Assembly (NCBI GenBank): GCA_022571215.1
Contig: JACZYG010000001.1
Location: 248,001-312,000 of the forward strand
Direction of reading: 5' to 3'
From: Fidelibacterota bacterium
GTDB lineage: Bacteria > Fidelibacterota > SORT01
Length of the DNA stretch: 64,000 bases
In this document: piece by piece, positions 46,828 to 56,300 of the stretch
Layout of the letters: every line of letters begins with the position of its first letter
How positions within the stretch are numbered: position 1 is the stretch's first letter
Program-made: the position numbers and the translations under genes
The notes under the pieces: generated by a model
Seen by the model: the letters and a program-made list of their open reading frames with translations, nothing else
What the model was told of the DNA's origin: nothing
Databases searched by the model: none

Positions 46828-47898
46828 ATGAGGCGAACTATAATAGCCCATCTCGATCTTGATGAATTCTATGTAGCGGTGGAAAGAATCAAAGATCCAA
46901 GTTTAAAAAATAAACCGGTTGTTGTGGGAGGGAGTCAAACGGGTAGAGGCGTGGTATCATCGGCTTCATATGAAGCCAGAAAATATGGGATACATTCGGC
47001 AATGCCGATGTATCAAGCGATGAAGCTCTGTCCGCATCTTATTCGGGTAGGCGGTAAGTTTAGGGAGTATTCGAAATATTCCAGCTCTGTATTTAATATA
47101 GTACAAGAATATTCGGAATTTGTGGAACGAACGAGCATTGACGAGGGCTATATTGATCTGACGGATTCCGTAATTAAATTAAAAAGAACTGCCATACAAT
47201 TAGCGGAAGAGATCAAACGAAGAATAGACAAGGATGTTGGTCTTTCGGTATCGTTTGGGATAGGATCAAACAAAATGATGGCGAAGATAGCTTCAAAGCA
47301 CGCAAAACCCAATGGAATTTTAGAAATATTGTCAAACAAAGAAGAGTCGTTTTTAAAACCGATGAATGTCGGCATTATTCCCGGAGTGGGTCCTAAGACG
47401 AAAGAACGGCTTAATAATCTTGGAATAACATCTATCGGGGAATTAAGAGGATTAAGTGAAAAAGAACTAACGAGCCGATTCGGGATACACGGCGAAGGGC
47501 TTTATAAGCGCGCGAGGGGAATCGCAAGCTCCAAGCTGAATTCCAAACGTGAAAGAAAATCAATTAGCAATGAGCGAACATTCAACGTAAACATACAAAC
47601 GCCCGCCGGATTGATCCCAACGATAACCCGGATAAGTATGAGAATTTGCGAACAGATGAAAGAGAAAGAAATATTGGCAAGAAGCGTAAGCCTTAAGTTG
47701 AGGTACGAGAATTTTGAAACCATTACAAGAACAAAAACATTATCCAAAGCAAGCAGAAATGTCGGAGTGGTAAAAAGTTTAGTTGAACAGATGATTCATT
47801 ACAATTTTATTCCGGGTAGAAGCATACGATTAGTCGGTGTGAGGGTATCAAATTTTGAACCGGAAAATATTCAAACAGAGCTGAATTTTATGCGATAA
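46828..47898 (+). CDS. dinB: DNA polymerase IV (translesion)
   Basis: The product is a Y-family polymerase. RTIIAHLDLDEFYVAVERI holds the first catalytic Asp, SIDEGYIDLTD the acidic pair, and SYEARKYGIHSAMPMYQA the finger region. Helix-hairpin-helix and little-finger domains follow. ATG 46828 (MRRTII) gives 356 residues and the family's usual N-terminus. The ORF track's TTG 46816 overlaps the lexA stop and is a possible coupled start. A beta-clamp-binding peptide is likely at the very C-terminus (TELNFMR). Cotranscription with lexA makes it SOS-controlled. Confidence 0.94.
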   Translation: MRRTIIAHLDLDEFYVAVERIKDPSLKNKPVVVGGSQTGRGVVSSASYEARKYGIHSAMPMYQAMKLCPHLIRVGGKFREYSKYSSSVFNIVQEYSEFVERTSIDEGYIDLTDSVIKLKRTAIQLAEEIKRRIDKDVGLSVSFGIGSNKMMAKIASKHAKPNGILEILSNKEESFLKPMNVGIIPGVGPKTKERLNNLGITSIGELRGLSEKELTSRFGIHGEGLYKRARGIASSKLNSKRERKSISNERTFNVNIQTPAGLIPTITRISMRICEQMKEKEILARSVSLKLRYENFETITRTKTLSKASRNVGVVKSLVEQMIHYNFIPGRSIRLVGVRVSNFEPENIQTELNFMR

Positions 47899-47907
47899 AA
47901 GGAGCGC

Positions 47908-47924
47908 GGGTTATTCTTTAACCC
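47908..47924. terminator. Weak hairpin between convergent dinB and membrane-protein gene
   Basis: GGGTTA (47908-47913), loop TTCTT and TAACCC (47919-47924) form a short stem in the convergent gap. The following bases are only moderately T-rich, so it is a weak candidate. Confidence 0.35.
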
Positions 47925-48338
47925 TTATAAAATGCTAAAACCGGTCTCCTGAAAGTAGTCTATCAATTTCGACAGAACATATCCAATGACAATTCCGACC
48001 AGCAGTACGACGGTAAGCACTCTTGAATTTACAACTTCCTTGCTGTATCCTTTTTTAATTGCGATTATCGAAACGAAATAGCCCAATCCGTTCAATAGCC
48101 AGATCACAGGCAGAGAGAGAACACTGACAATAATCGGTCCGACAAGAGGCAACAATGCAATCATTCCCATTAGTCCGGCAAAAGCGCCCGTAACCCAGCC
48201 GACGGCAATAATAGTACCTCCCAAAATCTTTTTAGGTACACCGAAGTAGAATCCAATAGTTACAAAAGCGATTATGAGGACCCATATAACAATAGTCTTT
48301 CGGAATGCTACAAGAAAATCTCCGAATGAAATTTTCAT
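47925..48338 (-). CDS. Small four-helix membrane protein of unknown function
   Basis: The 137-residue product is mostly hydrophobic, with about four membrane helices (TIVIWVLIIAFVTIGFYFGV, GGTIIAVGWVTGAFAGLMGM, LLPLVGPIIVSVLSLPVIWL and VLTVVLLVGIVIGYVLS). The loops are short, with a basic AIKKGYSKE. I recognise no family or catalytic motif. It is the last gene of a minus-strand run starting with glycosyltransferases, 121 bases after the radical SAM gene. Nothing in context fixes its job. Confidence 0.6.
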   Translation of the reverse strand: MKISFGDFLVAFRKTIVIWVLIIAFVTIGFYFGVPKKILGGTIIAVGWVTGAFAGLMGMIALLPLVGPIIVSVLSLPVIWLLNGLGYFVSIIAIKKGYSKEVVNSRVLTVVLLVGIVIGYVLSKLIDYFQETGFSIL

Positions 48339-48459
48339 TCCGCGTCCATAAAAAAATAAATAATCTCAGAGTTCATGCGGTTATTTCGCGAAGAAGAATT
48401 TTTTAGCATAGGTGAAAATAAATAATTAATAAATATTATGCAAACAGAAGATTGCCTAA

Positions 48460-49524
48460 TCAATTATTCGTCCAAACAACTTTATGAAATTGTTTTACCT
48501 TTAGTCCTTCTGTGCAATTTCTGCACATTTCAATTGATTTTCTTTCCTTTAACACGGTATTTCTAAACTGATTAAAATTATCACCGTCCCAAACATCAGA
48601 AATATTTACACTGTTCGCGTCGCCCAAATTATAATCAATATCTTTGTCGTAGCAACAGGGAGCGATAGATCCATCCCAATTTACCATTACGGTATACCAA
48701 ATCCGCTTGCATCCGGAGGACCAATCTGCCTTGAGGGTTCTTACCCCATTTATAACATCATATCGATTCATGCTTGAATCGGTGGGAAGAAATTTTTCCG
48801 CATCTGAATCAGTATATACCTGCGCCGTCTTGAAAGAGTATTTATCCGCACCGAGGTCGGATGCCATCTTACCGATCCTTTCAATCTCATGTTGATTATG
48901 TTTAAAGAGAATAAATTGAAGATGGATGATCGGATTCAAAGCTCCGGATTTCTTTTTCTCGGATGACAATAATTTAATGGCATTCAATACCCTTTGAAAA
49001 TCTCCGCCTACCCGGTATTTTAAATAAGATTCTTCCGATGCTCCATCAAGAGAGACTATCAGTTCGCTAAGTCCGGAATCGATGATGTTCTTGGCATCAA
49101 CCGTGTTTCTAATATAATGACCGTTAGTGCTTATTACGGTAGCGATCTGATTCGCATGCGCATAGTTCACCTGTTTAAGCAGCGTTTTGTTCATAAACGG
49201 TTCTCCTTGATTCCAAAACATTGCCAAATAGAGAGACCTTTTTGTTGAGTCTATAAGTTTTTTAAAGAGATTGAGTTCCATCATTCCCTTGTTCCTGGTC
49301 ATCATCCCATTACCTGAAGGACAGAGTGGGCACTTCAAATTACAGTAATTTGTCGGTTCTATCATCAGTATCACGGGGCTTCCCCAATGAATGGTTTTTT
49401 TTAAATACCGTGAAAGGTAGAAAGAAAAAGTTACTTTTGAGATGTTCCATAATTTATACAGACTAAGCACGCGGTAATTGCGTAAAGCAGTATGGAGCAT
49501 AACGTTTAAACGAGAGAACGACAA
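48460..49524 (-). CDS. Radical SAM/SPASM-domain protein
   Basis: The 354-residue product has the radical SAM signature CNLKCPLC in MIEPTNYCNLKCPLCPSGNG, which binds the SAM-cleaving 4Fe-4S cluster. STNGHYI and VSLDGASEESYLKYR are further barrel motifs. The C-terminal SPASM-type cysteines (APCCYDKDIDYNLGD and MCRNC) would bind an auxiliary cluster. The N-terminal 40 residues are an extra extension. Such enzymes modify peptides, sugars or other small molecules, and no precursor peptide gene is seen nearby. Two glycosyltransferase genes lie upstream on the same strand, so cell-surface or secondary-metabolite chemistry is a reasonable guess. Confidence 0.88.
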   Translation of the reverse strand: MSFSRLNVMLHTALRNYRVLSLYKLWNISKVTFSFYLSRYLKKTIHWGSPVILMIEPTNYCNLKCPLCPSGNGMMTRNKGMMELNLFKKLIDSTKRSLYLAMFWNQGEPFMNKTLLKQVNYAHANQIATVISTNGHYIRNTVDAKNIIDSGLSELIVSLDGASEESYLKYRVGGDFQRVLNAIKLLSSEKKKSGALNPIIHLQFILFKHNQHEIERIGKMASDLGADKYSFKTAQVYTDSDAEKFLPTDSSMNRYDVINGVRTLKADWSSGCKRIWYTVMVNWDGSIAPCCYDKDIDYNLGDANSVNISDVWDGDNFNQFRNTVLKERKSIEMCRNCTEGLKVKQFHKVVWTNN

Positions 49525-49541
49525 TTAAGTTGAAGTACCTT

Positions 49542-50660
49542 TCAATTGTAGTTAGTTTGTCCTTTCCAGGTAAAATTACCGAATATTCCCCATGCCCCGT
49601 ACACTACAACGTAAAAAGGATGAAGGAATATGGCAAGTGGAAAATACTTTAGGATGCTCTTGCAATTAACTTTTGAAGCAAACACAAAAAGAAGCGAAAA
49701 TTCCATCACCGATTTCAGCAAAAAAATAGATGACAGGACAGTAAGGCTCATCCCAATTCCCAATAAGCCTAATACAATAGAAAGGTTGAAAATGTAAATA
49801 AGAGGAAGGACGATTTTCAATCCTGTCATTCCCGGCAATGAATAATAAATAAATCCCTTGGATGCGTGCCTTCTACGCTGATTGGAAATTTCATTCAAAC
49901 TTTCATAGGAGAGAGAATTGACAAAGGTGGACGGCTGCAAAGAATAAGAAACCTTGATTTTATTGTTAAACGCCCTGTGAAGTAACAGATCGTCATCCCC
50001 GCTCATGTACTGCCATAACCCTTCAAATCCGCCTATAGAATCGAATACCGTTCTCCGATAGGAAAAATTTCTTCCGCTGCATGTAACCGGGTAACCCGCG
50101 CCAATAGAGCCGGCGGAAATTGCCGCCATTGACAAAGAATCGAGCTTTGACAGTCCGGCTTTGATGCCGGTAGAGTCCAGGGTTATTGGAGAGAATCCAA
50201 CGACCATACCGATTCTATCATTTGAATAAGCTTTGACCATGCCGGATATCCATCCCGGATTAGGAACGCAATCCGCATCAGTGGTCAGAATTATTTCTCC
50301 TTTAGAGGCTTCAATTCCCTTTTGAAGAGCATACTTCTTTGGTGAAGTATTGGCGGGTAGATCTTTAACCGTGATGGAGTAAAAATTGGACAAAGAATCC
50401 GTTTTTTTGGTAATAATATCTGCGGTGTTGTCAATAGACCGATCATTTATAATGATTACCTCAAAGAGTTTATCAGAATAATCCTGCGCTTCGAGAGCGT
50501 CTATGCACCGTTCGATATTCTCCTCCTCATTTCGAGCGGCGATAATAACAGATATGAAAGGTAGATAATCGGATTTAGAAGATCTCCGTAATTTGAAAAT
50601 TCCGATAAGAAGCCAGAAAAGAAGAAGAGCATAAAGAGCTGATAAAAGGGGTATGAACAT
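49542..50660 (-). CDS. Membrane-anchored family 2 glycosyltransferase (second of tandem pair)
   Basis: The start is ATG 50660, overlapping the upstream stop (TGATG) behind AAGGTAAGG; the longer ORF-track start is rejected. The 372-residue product has an N-terminal membrane helix (LLSALYALLLFWLLIGIF). The GT2 catalytic domain has VIIAARNEEENIERC, IINDRSIDNTADI, TDADCVPNPGW and a GDDDLLLHR acid-base region followed by QRRRHASKG. Several C-terminal helices end it. It resembles processive or lipid-linked GT2 enzymes that use an acceptor at the membrane. It is a paralogue of the preceding gene. Confidence 0.86.
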   Translation of the reverse strand: MFIPLLSALYALLLFWLLIGIFKLRRSSKSDYLPFISVIIAARNEEENIERCIDALEAQDYSDKLFEVIIINDRSIDNTADIITKKTDSLSNFYSITVKDLPANTSPKKYALQKGIEASKGEIILTTDADCVPNPGWISGMVKAYSNDRIGMVVGFSPITLDSTGIKAGLSKLDSLSMAAISAGSIGAGYPVTCSGRNFSYRRTVFDSIGGFEGLWQYMSGDDDLLLHRAFNNKIKVSYSLQPSTFVNSLSYESLNEISNQRRRHASKGFIYYSLPGMTGLKIVLPLIYIFNLSIVLGLLGIGMSLTVLSSIFLLKSVMEFSLLFVFASKVNCKSILKYFPLAIFLHPFYVVVYGAWGIFGNFTWKGQTNYN

Positions 50661-51793
50661 CAAACAGACCTTACCTTGTATCCTTTCCAGCTGAATATAC
50701 CGATGCCGCCAAGGATGCCTATGATAATAATATAGGGGGTCACAGAGATAAACCACGGGAAGAACTTTATAAATAAGTCTTTTCTGTTTAACTGTTTCGA
50801 GGCTACATATAAAAATAATGCCTCTATGATAAACTTATAAATAATCAACGGAAATATTGGAAAATTAAAAGCCGGAGCGACAAGCAAAATAACAACGCTT
50901 GCGGCAACGAATAAATTCAGGAAATAGTTCACGCTGAGCATCAGTAACAACAAGAAATTTATTTCCTTCCAATAGGCATTGGAAGCCCACCGTGTTCTTT
51001 GAGAAATCAACCCTTTCCACTCCCCAACCGCCAAGGTAGATACAATTGATTCCTTGCTCATATTACCGACTATTTTCCAATCAGACTGCGATACCTTGGT
51101 TAGAAACAGCATGTCATTGCTAACATATCTGCGGGTATTAAGTTCCAAGCCCCCAACTTCTTCAAACACCTTCTTCCTGTAAGCCATGTTCTGCCCCGTC
51201 GCGCCCATCGGAATACCGTGTCCTAAGGCACCCTGCGCGGATGCAACAAGCAGTAAGAAATCTACTGCTTGTAAATTCTCTAATAAGGTCTTCTTTTTAG
51301 TTCGAATAGTTGATGATCCGACAACCAGTCCGACATCGGGTAAAAACCGTTCGATGGTTTTTTCAATCCAATATCTTTTCACTAAAACATCCGCATCTGT
51401 TTCAATGATAATTTCGCCGATTGACGAAGATACGCCGATAGTAAGAGCATGTTTTTTAGGATGAATTCCCGCGGGCACGGATTCAACATCGATTACGGTT
51501 ATCCTGTTTCCTTCGCCAGCAAGCTTTCTTGCTATTTCTCCGGTGCTGTCAGAAGACCTGTCATTCACTAATATTATTTCGAAGAGATCGTTTGGGTAAG
51601 ATTGATCCAAAATTGACAAGAGACATGCCTCAACATTTTCTGCTTCATTCCGGGCGGAGATCAGTACCGATACAAATGGTTTTTCGGTGTTTTTATCGGT
51701 TTTGGATTTCCTTAGCAGTCCAGCAATAAAGAATAGTATAACCAGCAGGTGGAGGGTGGCTACAGTGAGAATGAATATGTTTAAGGGAGACAA
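50660..51793 (-). CDS. Membrane-anchored family 2 glycosyltransferase (first of tandem pair)
   Basis: The 377-residue product begins with a membrane helix (NIFILTVATLHLLVILFFIAG). The GT2 domain has VLISARNEAENVEACLLS, LVNDRSSDSTGEIARKL, ETDADVLVKRYW, a NDMLFLTKV acid region and SQRTRWASNAYW. Three or four C-terminal helices follow. Both genes of the pair have the same layout, so they arose by duplication and probably add related sugars to a lipid- or membrane-linked acceptor. The pair with the radical SAM gene forms a small minus-strand operon. The acceptor and sugar cannot be read from sequence. Confidence 0.86.
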   Translation of the reverse strand: MSPLNIFILTVATLHLLVILFFIAGLLRKSKTDKNTEKPFVSVLISARNEAENVEACLLSILDQSYPNDLFEIILVNDRSSDSTGEIARKLAGEGNRITVIDVESVPAGIHPKKHALTIGVSSSIGEIIIETDADVLVKRYWIEKTIERFLPDVGLVVGSSTIRTKKKTLLENLQAVDFLLLVASAQGALGHGIPMGATGQNMAYRKKVFEEVGGLELNTRRYVSNDMLFLTKVSQSDWKIVGNMSKESIVSTLAVGEWKGLISQRTRWASNAYWKEINFLLLLMLSVNYFLNLFVAASVVILLVAPAFNFPIFPLIIYKFIIEALFLYVASKQLNRKDLFIKFFPWFISVTPYIIIIGILGGIGIFSWKGYKVRSV

Positions 51794-51826
51794 AATAAAT
51801 TATGTTCAGCTAAAAGTATATAAGCG

Positions 51827-53176
51827 TTAACTCAGCATGTAAGACGCCACAATCAAATAAATTGCTATCCCGAGAATATCGATAGAGGTTGTGACAAATG
51901 GTCCTGCCGCCACAGCCGGATCAATGTTAAACTTGTGTAAAATTATTGGAGCTAGTGTTCCCGTTATGGTAGCCAGCGCCATTGAAGCTAAAATTCCCAG
52001 ACCGGCGGCGACTCCGATAGTGAAGTTTGCATCATAAAAATATGAAGCCACAATGGTGAGTAGTATACCATAGGTCAGACCGAGAAGAACACCAATTCGC
52101 ATTTCTTTAAATAAAATACTCCATGTAGATTTTAGGGTCACTCTACCTGTGGCAAGCCCCCTAACGATGATAGTCGAAGATTGTGTTCCGATATTACCTC
52201 CCATGCCGACGATTATCGGCATGTAAGCAGCGAGAACGATCCAATTTGTGAGAAGGTCTTTATATACGCCGATAATTATAGATGCTATTATTCCACCAAA
52301 CCAGGTTGCAAGAAGCCATGGAAACCGTAGCTTGGCTGCTCCAAAAGTAGATTTTAGTAGAATTTCCCGGTCTTTTCCGGCTCCCGCCATCCGGAAAAAA
52401 TCCTCAGTGGCTTCTTCTCTAATAACATCCACAACATCATCAATTGTAATTATTCCAAGCAGTTTGTTCTCCTTGTCAACAACCGGAATGGCAATAATAT
52501 TGTACCTGGAAACAAGCTTCGCCACTTCACCCTGTTCGATGTCGGTCGTAACCGAGATAGGTGTTTCGTTCATTATGTCAGCCAGTGTCTTATTGGGAGG
52601 ATTTGTTACCAGCTGCCGAAGCGATACAACGCCTATCAAGTGGTTCCTGTCGTCAATAACATAAAGATAAAATGCCATTTCGGCATCTTCCGATTCCTGA
52701 AGGGCACTTATAGCTTCCTTGGCGGTTGTTTCTTCCTTCAGGGCAAAATATTGTGTGGTCATTAAACCACCGGCGGTCGAAGGATCATATTTAAGAAGTT
52801 CTTCTAATGCGTTGGTTTCCTCTTCTTTCATCAGATTTAGAATTTCATCTGAAAGCTCTTCCTGAAGAATTCCGAGTATGTCCGCTTCGTCGTCGGATGG
52901 AAGGTGCTTTAAAATTTCCACTATATATTTTGTGTCACACTGAGTAAGTAATTCGACAACAAGCGTTTCATCAAGCTCCCTCAGAACCTCTGCTGCGTAT
53001 TCGGCGCTCATTTCATTAAACAAGGCAATCCGTTCTTTCTGTGAGAAATGCCTGAACAGAACAGCAGTATCCGCAGTGTGGGTTTTCAGGAACATATTAG
53101 AAATTTGTCGTTTCGCTCCGCGTCGGATAAATTTTCTGTATGTATCTAAAAGGATATTAAATTCAGTCGGTTGCAT
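51827..53176 (-). CDS. mgtE: MgtE magnesium transporter
   Basis: The 449-residue product has the MgtE layout. An N-terminal helical domain (about residues 20-130, LLTQCDTKYIVEILKHLPSD) acts as the magnesium sensor. A CBS pair follows (LMTTQYFALKEETTAKEA, FYLYVIDDRNHLIGVVSL and a second repeat). The five-helix channel has GMGGNIGTQSSTIIVRGLA, the selectivity signature with the conserved Asn and Thr. Magnesium bound to the cytoplasmic domain closes the channel. The gene follows the CBS/cysteine synthase-like gene by three bases, so they are cotranscribed, possibly linked through CBS-domain nucleotide sensing. Confidence 0.95.
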   Translation of the reverse strand: MQPTEFNILLDTYRKFIRRGAKRQISNMFLKTHTADTAVLFRHFSQKERIALFNEMSAEYAAEVLRELDETLVVELLTQCDTKYIVEILKHLPSDDEADILGILQEELSDEILNLMKEEETNALEELLKYDPSTAGGLMTTQYFALKEETTAKEAISALQESEDAEMAFYLYVIDDRNHLIGVVSLRQLVTNPPNKTLADIMNETPISVTTDIEQGEVAKLVSRYNIIAIPVVDKENKLLGIITIDDVVDVIREEATEDFFRMAGAGKDREILLKSTFGAAKLRFPWLLATWFGGIIASIIIGVYKDLLTNWIVLAAYMPIIVGMGGNIGTQSSTIIVRGLATGRVTLKSTWSILFKEMRIGVLLGLTYGILLTIVASYFYDANFTIGVAAGLGILASMALATITGTLAPIILHKFNIDPAVAAGPFVTTSIDILGIAIYLIVASYMLS

Positions 53177-53179
53177 ATT

Positions 53180-54553
53180 CTATTCCATTGGAGCGATAAA
53201 TTCTAATACATCGAATCGAGTGATAATTCCAACAAGGTTATCCCGGTCTCTTACAATTGCAGCAGGCGCATTTTTCAGGGTTTTTGACGCGCTGTCTATA
53301 TTGCTTTTCTCATCTATAACGGGAAAAGGATCATCCATTACCTCGCCGATCAGAGAATTGACACTTTCAGAATCTTCAAGAACCATCCCAAGAAGATTGC
53401 TTTCCCTCACGCTTCCTATAGATTCGTTATCGTTTATCACGGGCAGTTGTGAGATATTGTATTCATTCATTAGCTTGAGGGCGTCTTTCACATAGTTTTC
53501 TTTGCTGACTGAAACCAATTTAGGGATAGTCTTCGGCTTCGTTTCATACATCATCCGCACCGTCACCCTTTCGGAGCCTAATAGACGTTTTTCCCGCATC
53601 CATTCATCTGAATGGTGCTTGGAGAGATATCTGTCCCCCGCATCAGGTATTAAGCATAAAACCTTCTGGTCCGGTTTCATTTCCGCGGCGATATTTACCG
53701 CGACATGCGTAATAGTTCCGGAAGAGCCGCCGCAAAATATCCCTTCTTCCCGGGTTAAGCGTCTGGACATTCGAAATGAGTCCCTGTCCGAAACATTATA
53801 TATTTCGTCTACAAATTTCATATGAAGGGTGCCGGGAATAATATCCTCTCCGATACCCTCAACCAAATATGGCGTACTTTGGATAAGAATTCCGCTTTCT
53901 TTGTAAGTTTTTAATACTGAGCCATACGGGTCCGCGCCGATAATTCGTATGTCAGGGTCTTTCTCCTTTAAATATTCACCAATTCCACTGACCGTTCCAC
54001 CTGTTCCGAGTCCCGTAACAAACGCATCCAGGTCGCCGTCCATTTGATCCCATATTTCCGGACCGGTTGTTTTATAATGTGCTCTCGGGTTTGCCTGGTT
54101 AAAATATTGATTTGATAAATACGCCTTAGGGGTTTCGGAAGCTATTTTCCTCGCGACGGAATAATAACTCTCAGGTGAATCCGCGTTGACCGATGTCGGA
54201 GTAATAACTACTTCTCCCCCTAATGCTTTTAACAGTTGGATCTTCTCATTTGAAACTTTATCCGGCATAACGAAGATAGTTTTATATCCCAAAACCGCAG
54301 CGGCAATTGCAAGACCCGCGCCCGTATTTCCTGAGGTTGCCTCGACAATAGTGCCACCGGGTTTTAACTCTCCTTTTTCTACGGCATCTTTTATGATCTC
54401 GACAGCAATTCGGTCTTTCACGCTGGAGCCGGGATTAAGATATTCGAGCTTGGCGAATACCTGCGCGCCGCCTTTTTTGACAACGCTGTGAAGTTTTACT
54501 ACGGGTGTATTCCCTATAAGTTCAAGGACATTGTTGTAAATTTTCTTCGCCAT
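53180..54553 (-). CDS. Cystathionine beta-synthase with regulatory CBS pair
   Basis: The 457-residue product has a PLP-dependent N-terminal domain. The Schiff-base lysine is Lys46 in SSVKDR, phosphate binding is by SGNTG (74-78), and GTGGTVSGIGEYLKE and GGSSGTITHVAV are family motifs. A CBS-domain pair occupies about residues 335-455 (LVSVSKENYVKDALKLMNEY to FDVLEFI). This architecture matches cystathionine beta-synthase, joining serine and homocysteine; O-acetylserine-dependent cysteine synthase is the alternative. The CBS pair probably binds a nucleotide or SAM. It begins the transcript with mgtE and is far from metF, which supplies the same methionine cycle. Confidence 0.88.
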   Translation of the reverse strand: MAKKIYNNVLELIGNTPVVKLHSVVKKGGAQVFAKLEYLNPGSSVKDRIAVEIIKDAVEKGELKPGGTIVEATSGNTGAGLAIAAAVLGYKTIFVMPDKVSNEKIQLLKALGGEVVITPTSVNADSPESYYSVARKIASETPKAYLSNQYFNQANPRAHYKTTGPEIWDQMDGDLDAFVTGLGTGGTVSGIGEYLKEKDPDIRIIGADPYGSVLKTYKESGILIQSTPYLVEGIGEDIIPGTLHMKFVDEIYNVSDRDSFRMSRRLTREEGIFCGGSSGTITHVAVNIAAEMKPDQKVLCLIPDAGDRYLSKHHSDEWMREKRLLGSERVTVRMMYETKPKTIPKLVSVSKENYVKDALKLMNEYNISQLPVINDNESIGSVRESNLLGMVLEDSESVNSLIGEVMDDPFPVIDEKSNIDSASKTLKNAPAAIVRDRDNLVGIITRFDVLEFIAPME

Positions 54554-54589
54554 AGTTTTCCCTTAAGGAATTAAATTAATTTTACCGGG

Positions 54590-55399
54590 CTAATTTATCT
54601 CTCCGGATGCCGTTTTTGTATGGAACGATCTTAGTGCAACACCAAATATGATTAATGCAGGAACAATTATCAATGGGGATAGATGATTTTTCGAATAATA
54701 AATTGATAGGGTCAGATCCCAATTTATGACAGATATGGCAATAGCATTGTTTATCATGTGTAAAATAATAGAAGGATAGAGACTGTTAGTCCTGAGGGCA
54801 ATGTATCCGAGAAGGGCGCCAAGCAGAAATATTTGTAATAATTGAGGAGAAAAGTGCACAAGTGAAAACACTAAACTTGACAACATTACCGCTCTTATTT
54901 GGGAAACGCTGTTTTCAAAGGACTTTTGCAAAAACCCGCGAAATAGAACTTCCTCGCTTATTCCCGCAATAATAATAGCTCCTAATGTCAGAAGCAGAAA
55001 AGAGCCGACAGAGTCAACTTTTAACGATCCAATGGCTTTATCCAGGTATTCATTTAGAAATGGCGGAAGAGGCAGAAGTTGAGAAAACAAAGCATCAAGC
55101 TCATACATCAGCGGCTGCAAAGAGAAGCTGATTAGTATAACCAATATTATCGTACCCTTAGGGGGTTTCGATAACCGAAAAGATTTATTAAAATCATACT
55201 CTCTTGCTCGAACGTATAACAGAGCCGGGAGAACGATCATAGCCTCGCCTATGATAAGCGCGATCCATTTTGAACTGTCTAACCCGATGAGAGGAACTAA
55301 CAATACGCCTATAATTGCCGCAGTTGCGAATGCGGTGATGATACCCAGTATGGTGATCCACAGGGCGGAATTTTTTTCAGGCGTAATTCTAAAATCCAT
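54590..55399 (-). CDS. CPBP-family intramembrane metalloprotease
   Basis: The 269-residue product has about eight hydrophobic segments. ISEEVLFRGFLQKSFE holds the EExxxR motif, LVFSLVHFSPQLLQ the first His and ILHMINNAIAI the second His-Asn pair, the three motifs of CAAX-prenyl-protease/bacteriocin-processing (CPBP, Abi) proteins. Bacterial roles are varied and no prenylated substrate is suggested here. The gene is monocistronic, between cystathionine beta-synthase and the rRNA methyltransferase gene. Confidence 0.88.
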   Translation of the reverse strand: MDFRITPEKNSALWITILGIITAFATAAIIGVLLVPLIGLDSSKWIALIIGEAMIVLPALLYVRAREYDFNKSFRLSKPPKGTIILVILISFSLQPLMYELDALFSQLLPLPPFLNEYLDKAIGSLKVDSVGSFLLLTLGAIIIAGISEEVLFRGFLQKSFENSVSQIRAVMLSSLVFSLVHFSPQLLQIFLLGALLGYIALRTNSLYPSIILHMINNAIAISVINWDLTLSIYYSKNHLSPLIIVPALIIFGVALRSFHTKTASGEIN

Positions 55400-55505
55400 A
55401 ATAAATCCGCAATAAGTTATTTTGTGTCCGGTAGTATGTCAAGTTTTACGAGCGCAGTTAAATTAATAATACGTGAGCGCTATTAGATGTAAGAAACGTT
55501 AAAGA

Positions 55506-56282
55506 CTACTTAGAACTGTTCTTTACGCCTAAAACTATTCCGCATGATACCGCAATGTTTAATGATTCACCATTACCCTTGGACGGAATGGAAATGTTAG
55601 TATCCGTATTAGACATAATATCATCACTCAATCCGTTTGCTTCGGAGCCGAACAGAATAATCGATTTTGCGGGAAAATCGAAGTCATAAATGCTTGTTCC
55701 GCCGTGAGGGGTGGTGGCGACAGTTGTAAATCCGCTTTCGGCAGCAGTATTAAAAAATTCTTTCGAGTCGGATATTTCGAAAATGGGCAGTTGAAATATC
55801 GCTCCCGCCGAGGAGCGAACAACCTTGGGATTAAACCGATCGGCCGAATCACTTGAAAGGAAAATCGAGTCAACGCCGAACCAGGCAGCGGTACGAATTA
55901 TTGCCCCGAGATTACCCGGGTCAGATATAGATTCAAGATATAAAATAGTGTTCATATCATTTAGATTCGGAAATTGATTCTCTTCGGGAAGATGAACAAC
56001 CGCGACCATTCCCTGATCAGTGACGCTGTCAGAAATTGAGCTCATCTCTGACGAGGTAATGATTTCGCATTTATCAACAATATTTTTAAATTCTGTAATT
56101 AATTTGAAGTTTCGTTCGCTCCGAATTGAATCTTCGGTATAAAAAAATCGCTGAATTGCAAAATCTGATTTGAGTAATTCCACGCAATTTCGATATCCCT
56201 CAACCAAAAACAAAGAGTGTTGGGTTCTGAATTTTTTATGTTTCAAAGACTTAACAAGTTTTATCTGATTTTTGGAAATCAT
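55506..56282 (-). CDS. SpoU/TrmH-family 2'-O-ribose RNA methyltransferase
   Basis: The 258-residue product has an N-terminal RNA-recognition domain (LKHKKFRTQHSLFLVEGYRN). The C-terminal SPOUT knot domain has ILYLESISDPGNLGAIIRTAAWF (motif 1, with the catalytic Arg), IILFGSEANGLSD (motif 2) and ISIPSKGNGESLNIAVSCGIVL (motif 3, SAM binding). This matches RlmB/TrmH-type enzymes that methylate ribose 2'-OH in 23S rRNA or tRNA; the exact nucleotide cannot be told. It follows lptD after 18 bases and probably shares its transcript. Confidence 0.9.
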   Translation of the reverse strand: MISKNQIKLVKSLKHKKFRTQHSLFLVEGYRNCVELLKSDFAIQRFFYTEDSIRSERNFKLITEFKNIVDKCEIITSSEMSSISDSVTDQGMVAVVHLPEENQFPNLNDMNTILYLESISDPGNLGAIIRTAAWFGVDSIFLSSDSADRFNPKVVRSSAGAIFQLPIFEISDSKEFFNTAAESGFTTVATTPHGGTSIYDFDFPAKSIILFGSEANGLSDDIMSNTDTNISIPSKGNGESLNIAVSCGIVLGVKNSSK

Positions 56283-56300
56283 CTGTTTTCTACCAATAGA

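Noticed and set aside
53176-54589. Possible Mg2+ or SAM riboswitch upstream of mgtE and the cystathionine beta-synthase gene
   Set aside because: The mgtE gap is 3 bases and the upstream gap is 36 bases, too short for a known riboswitch.
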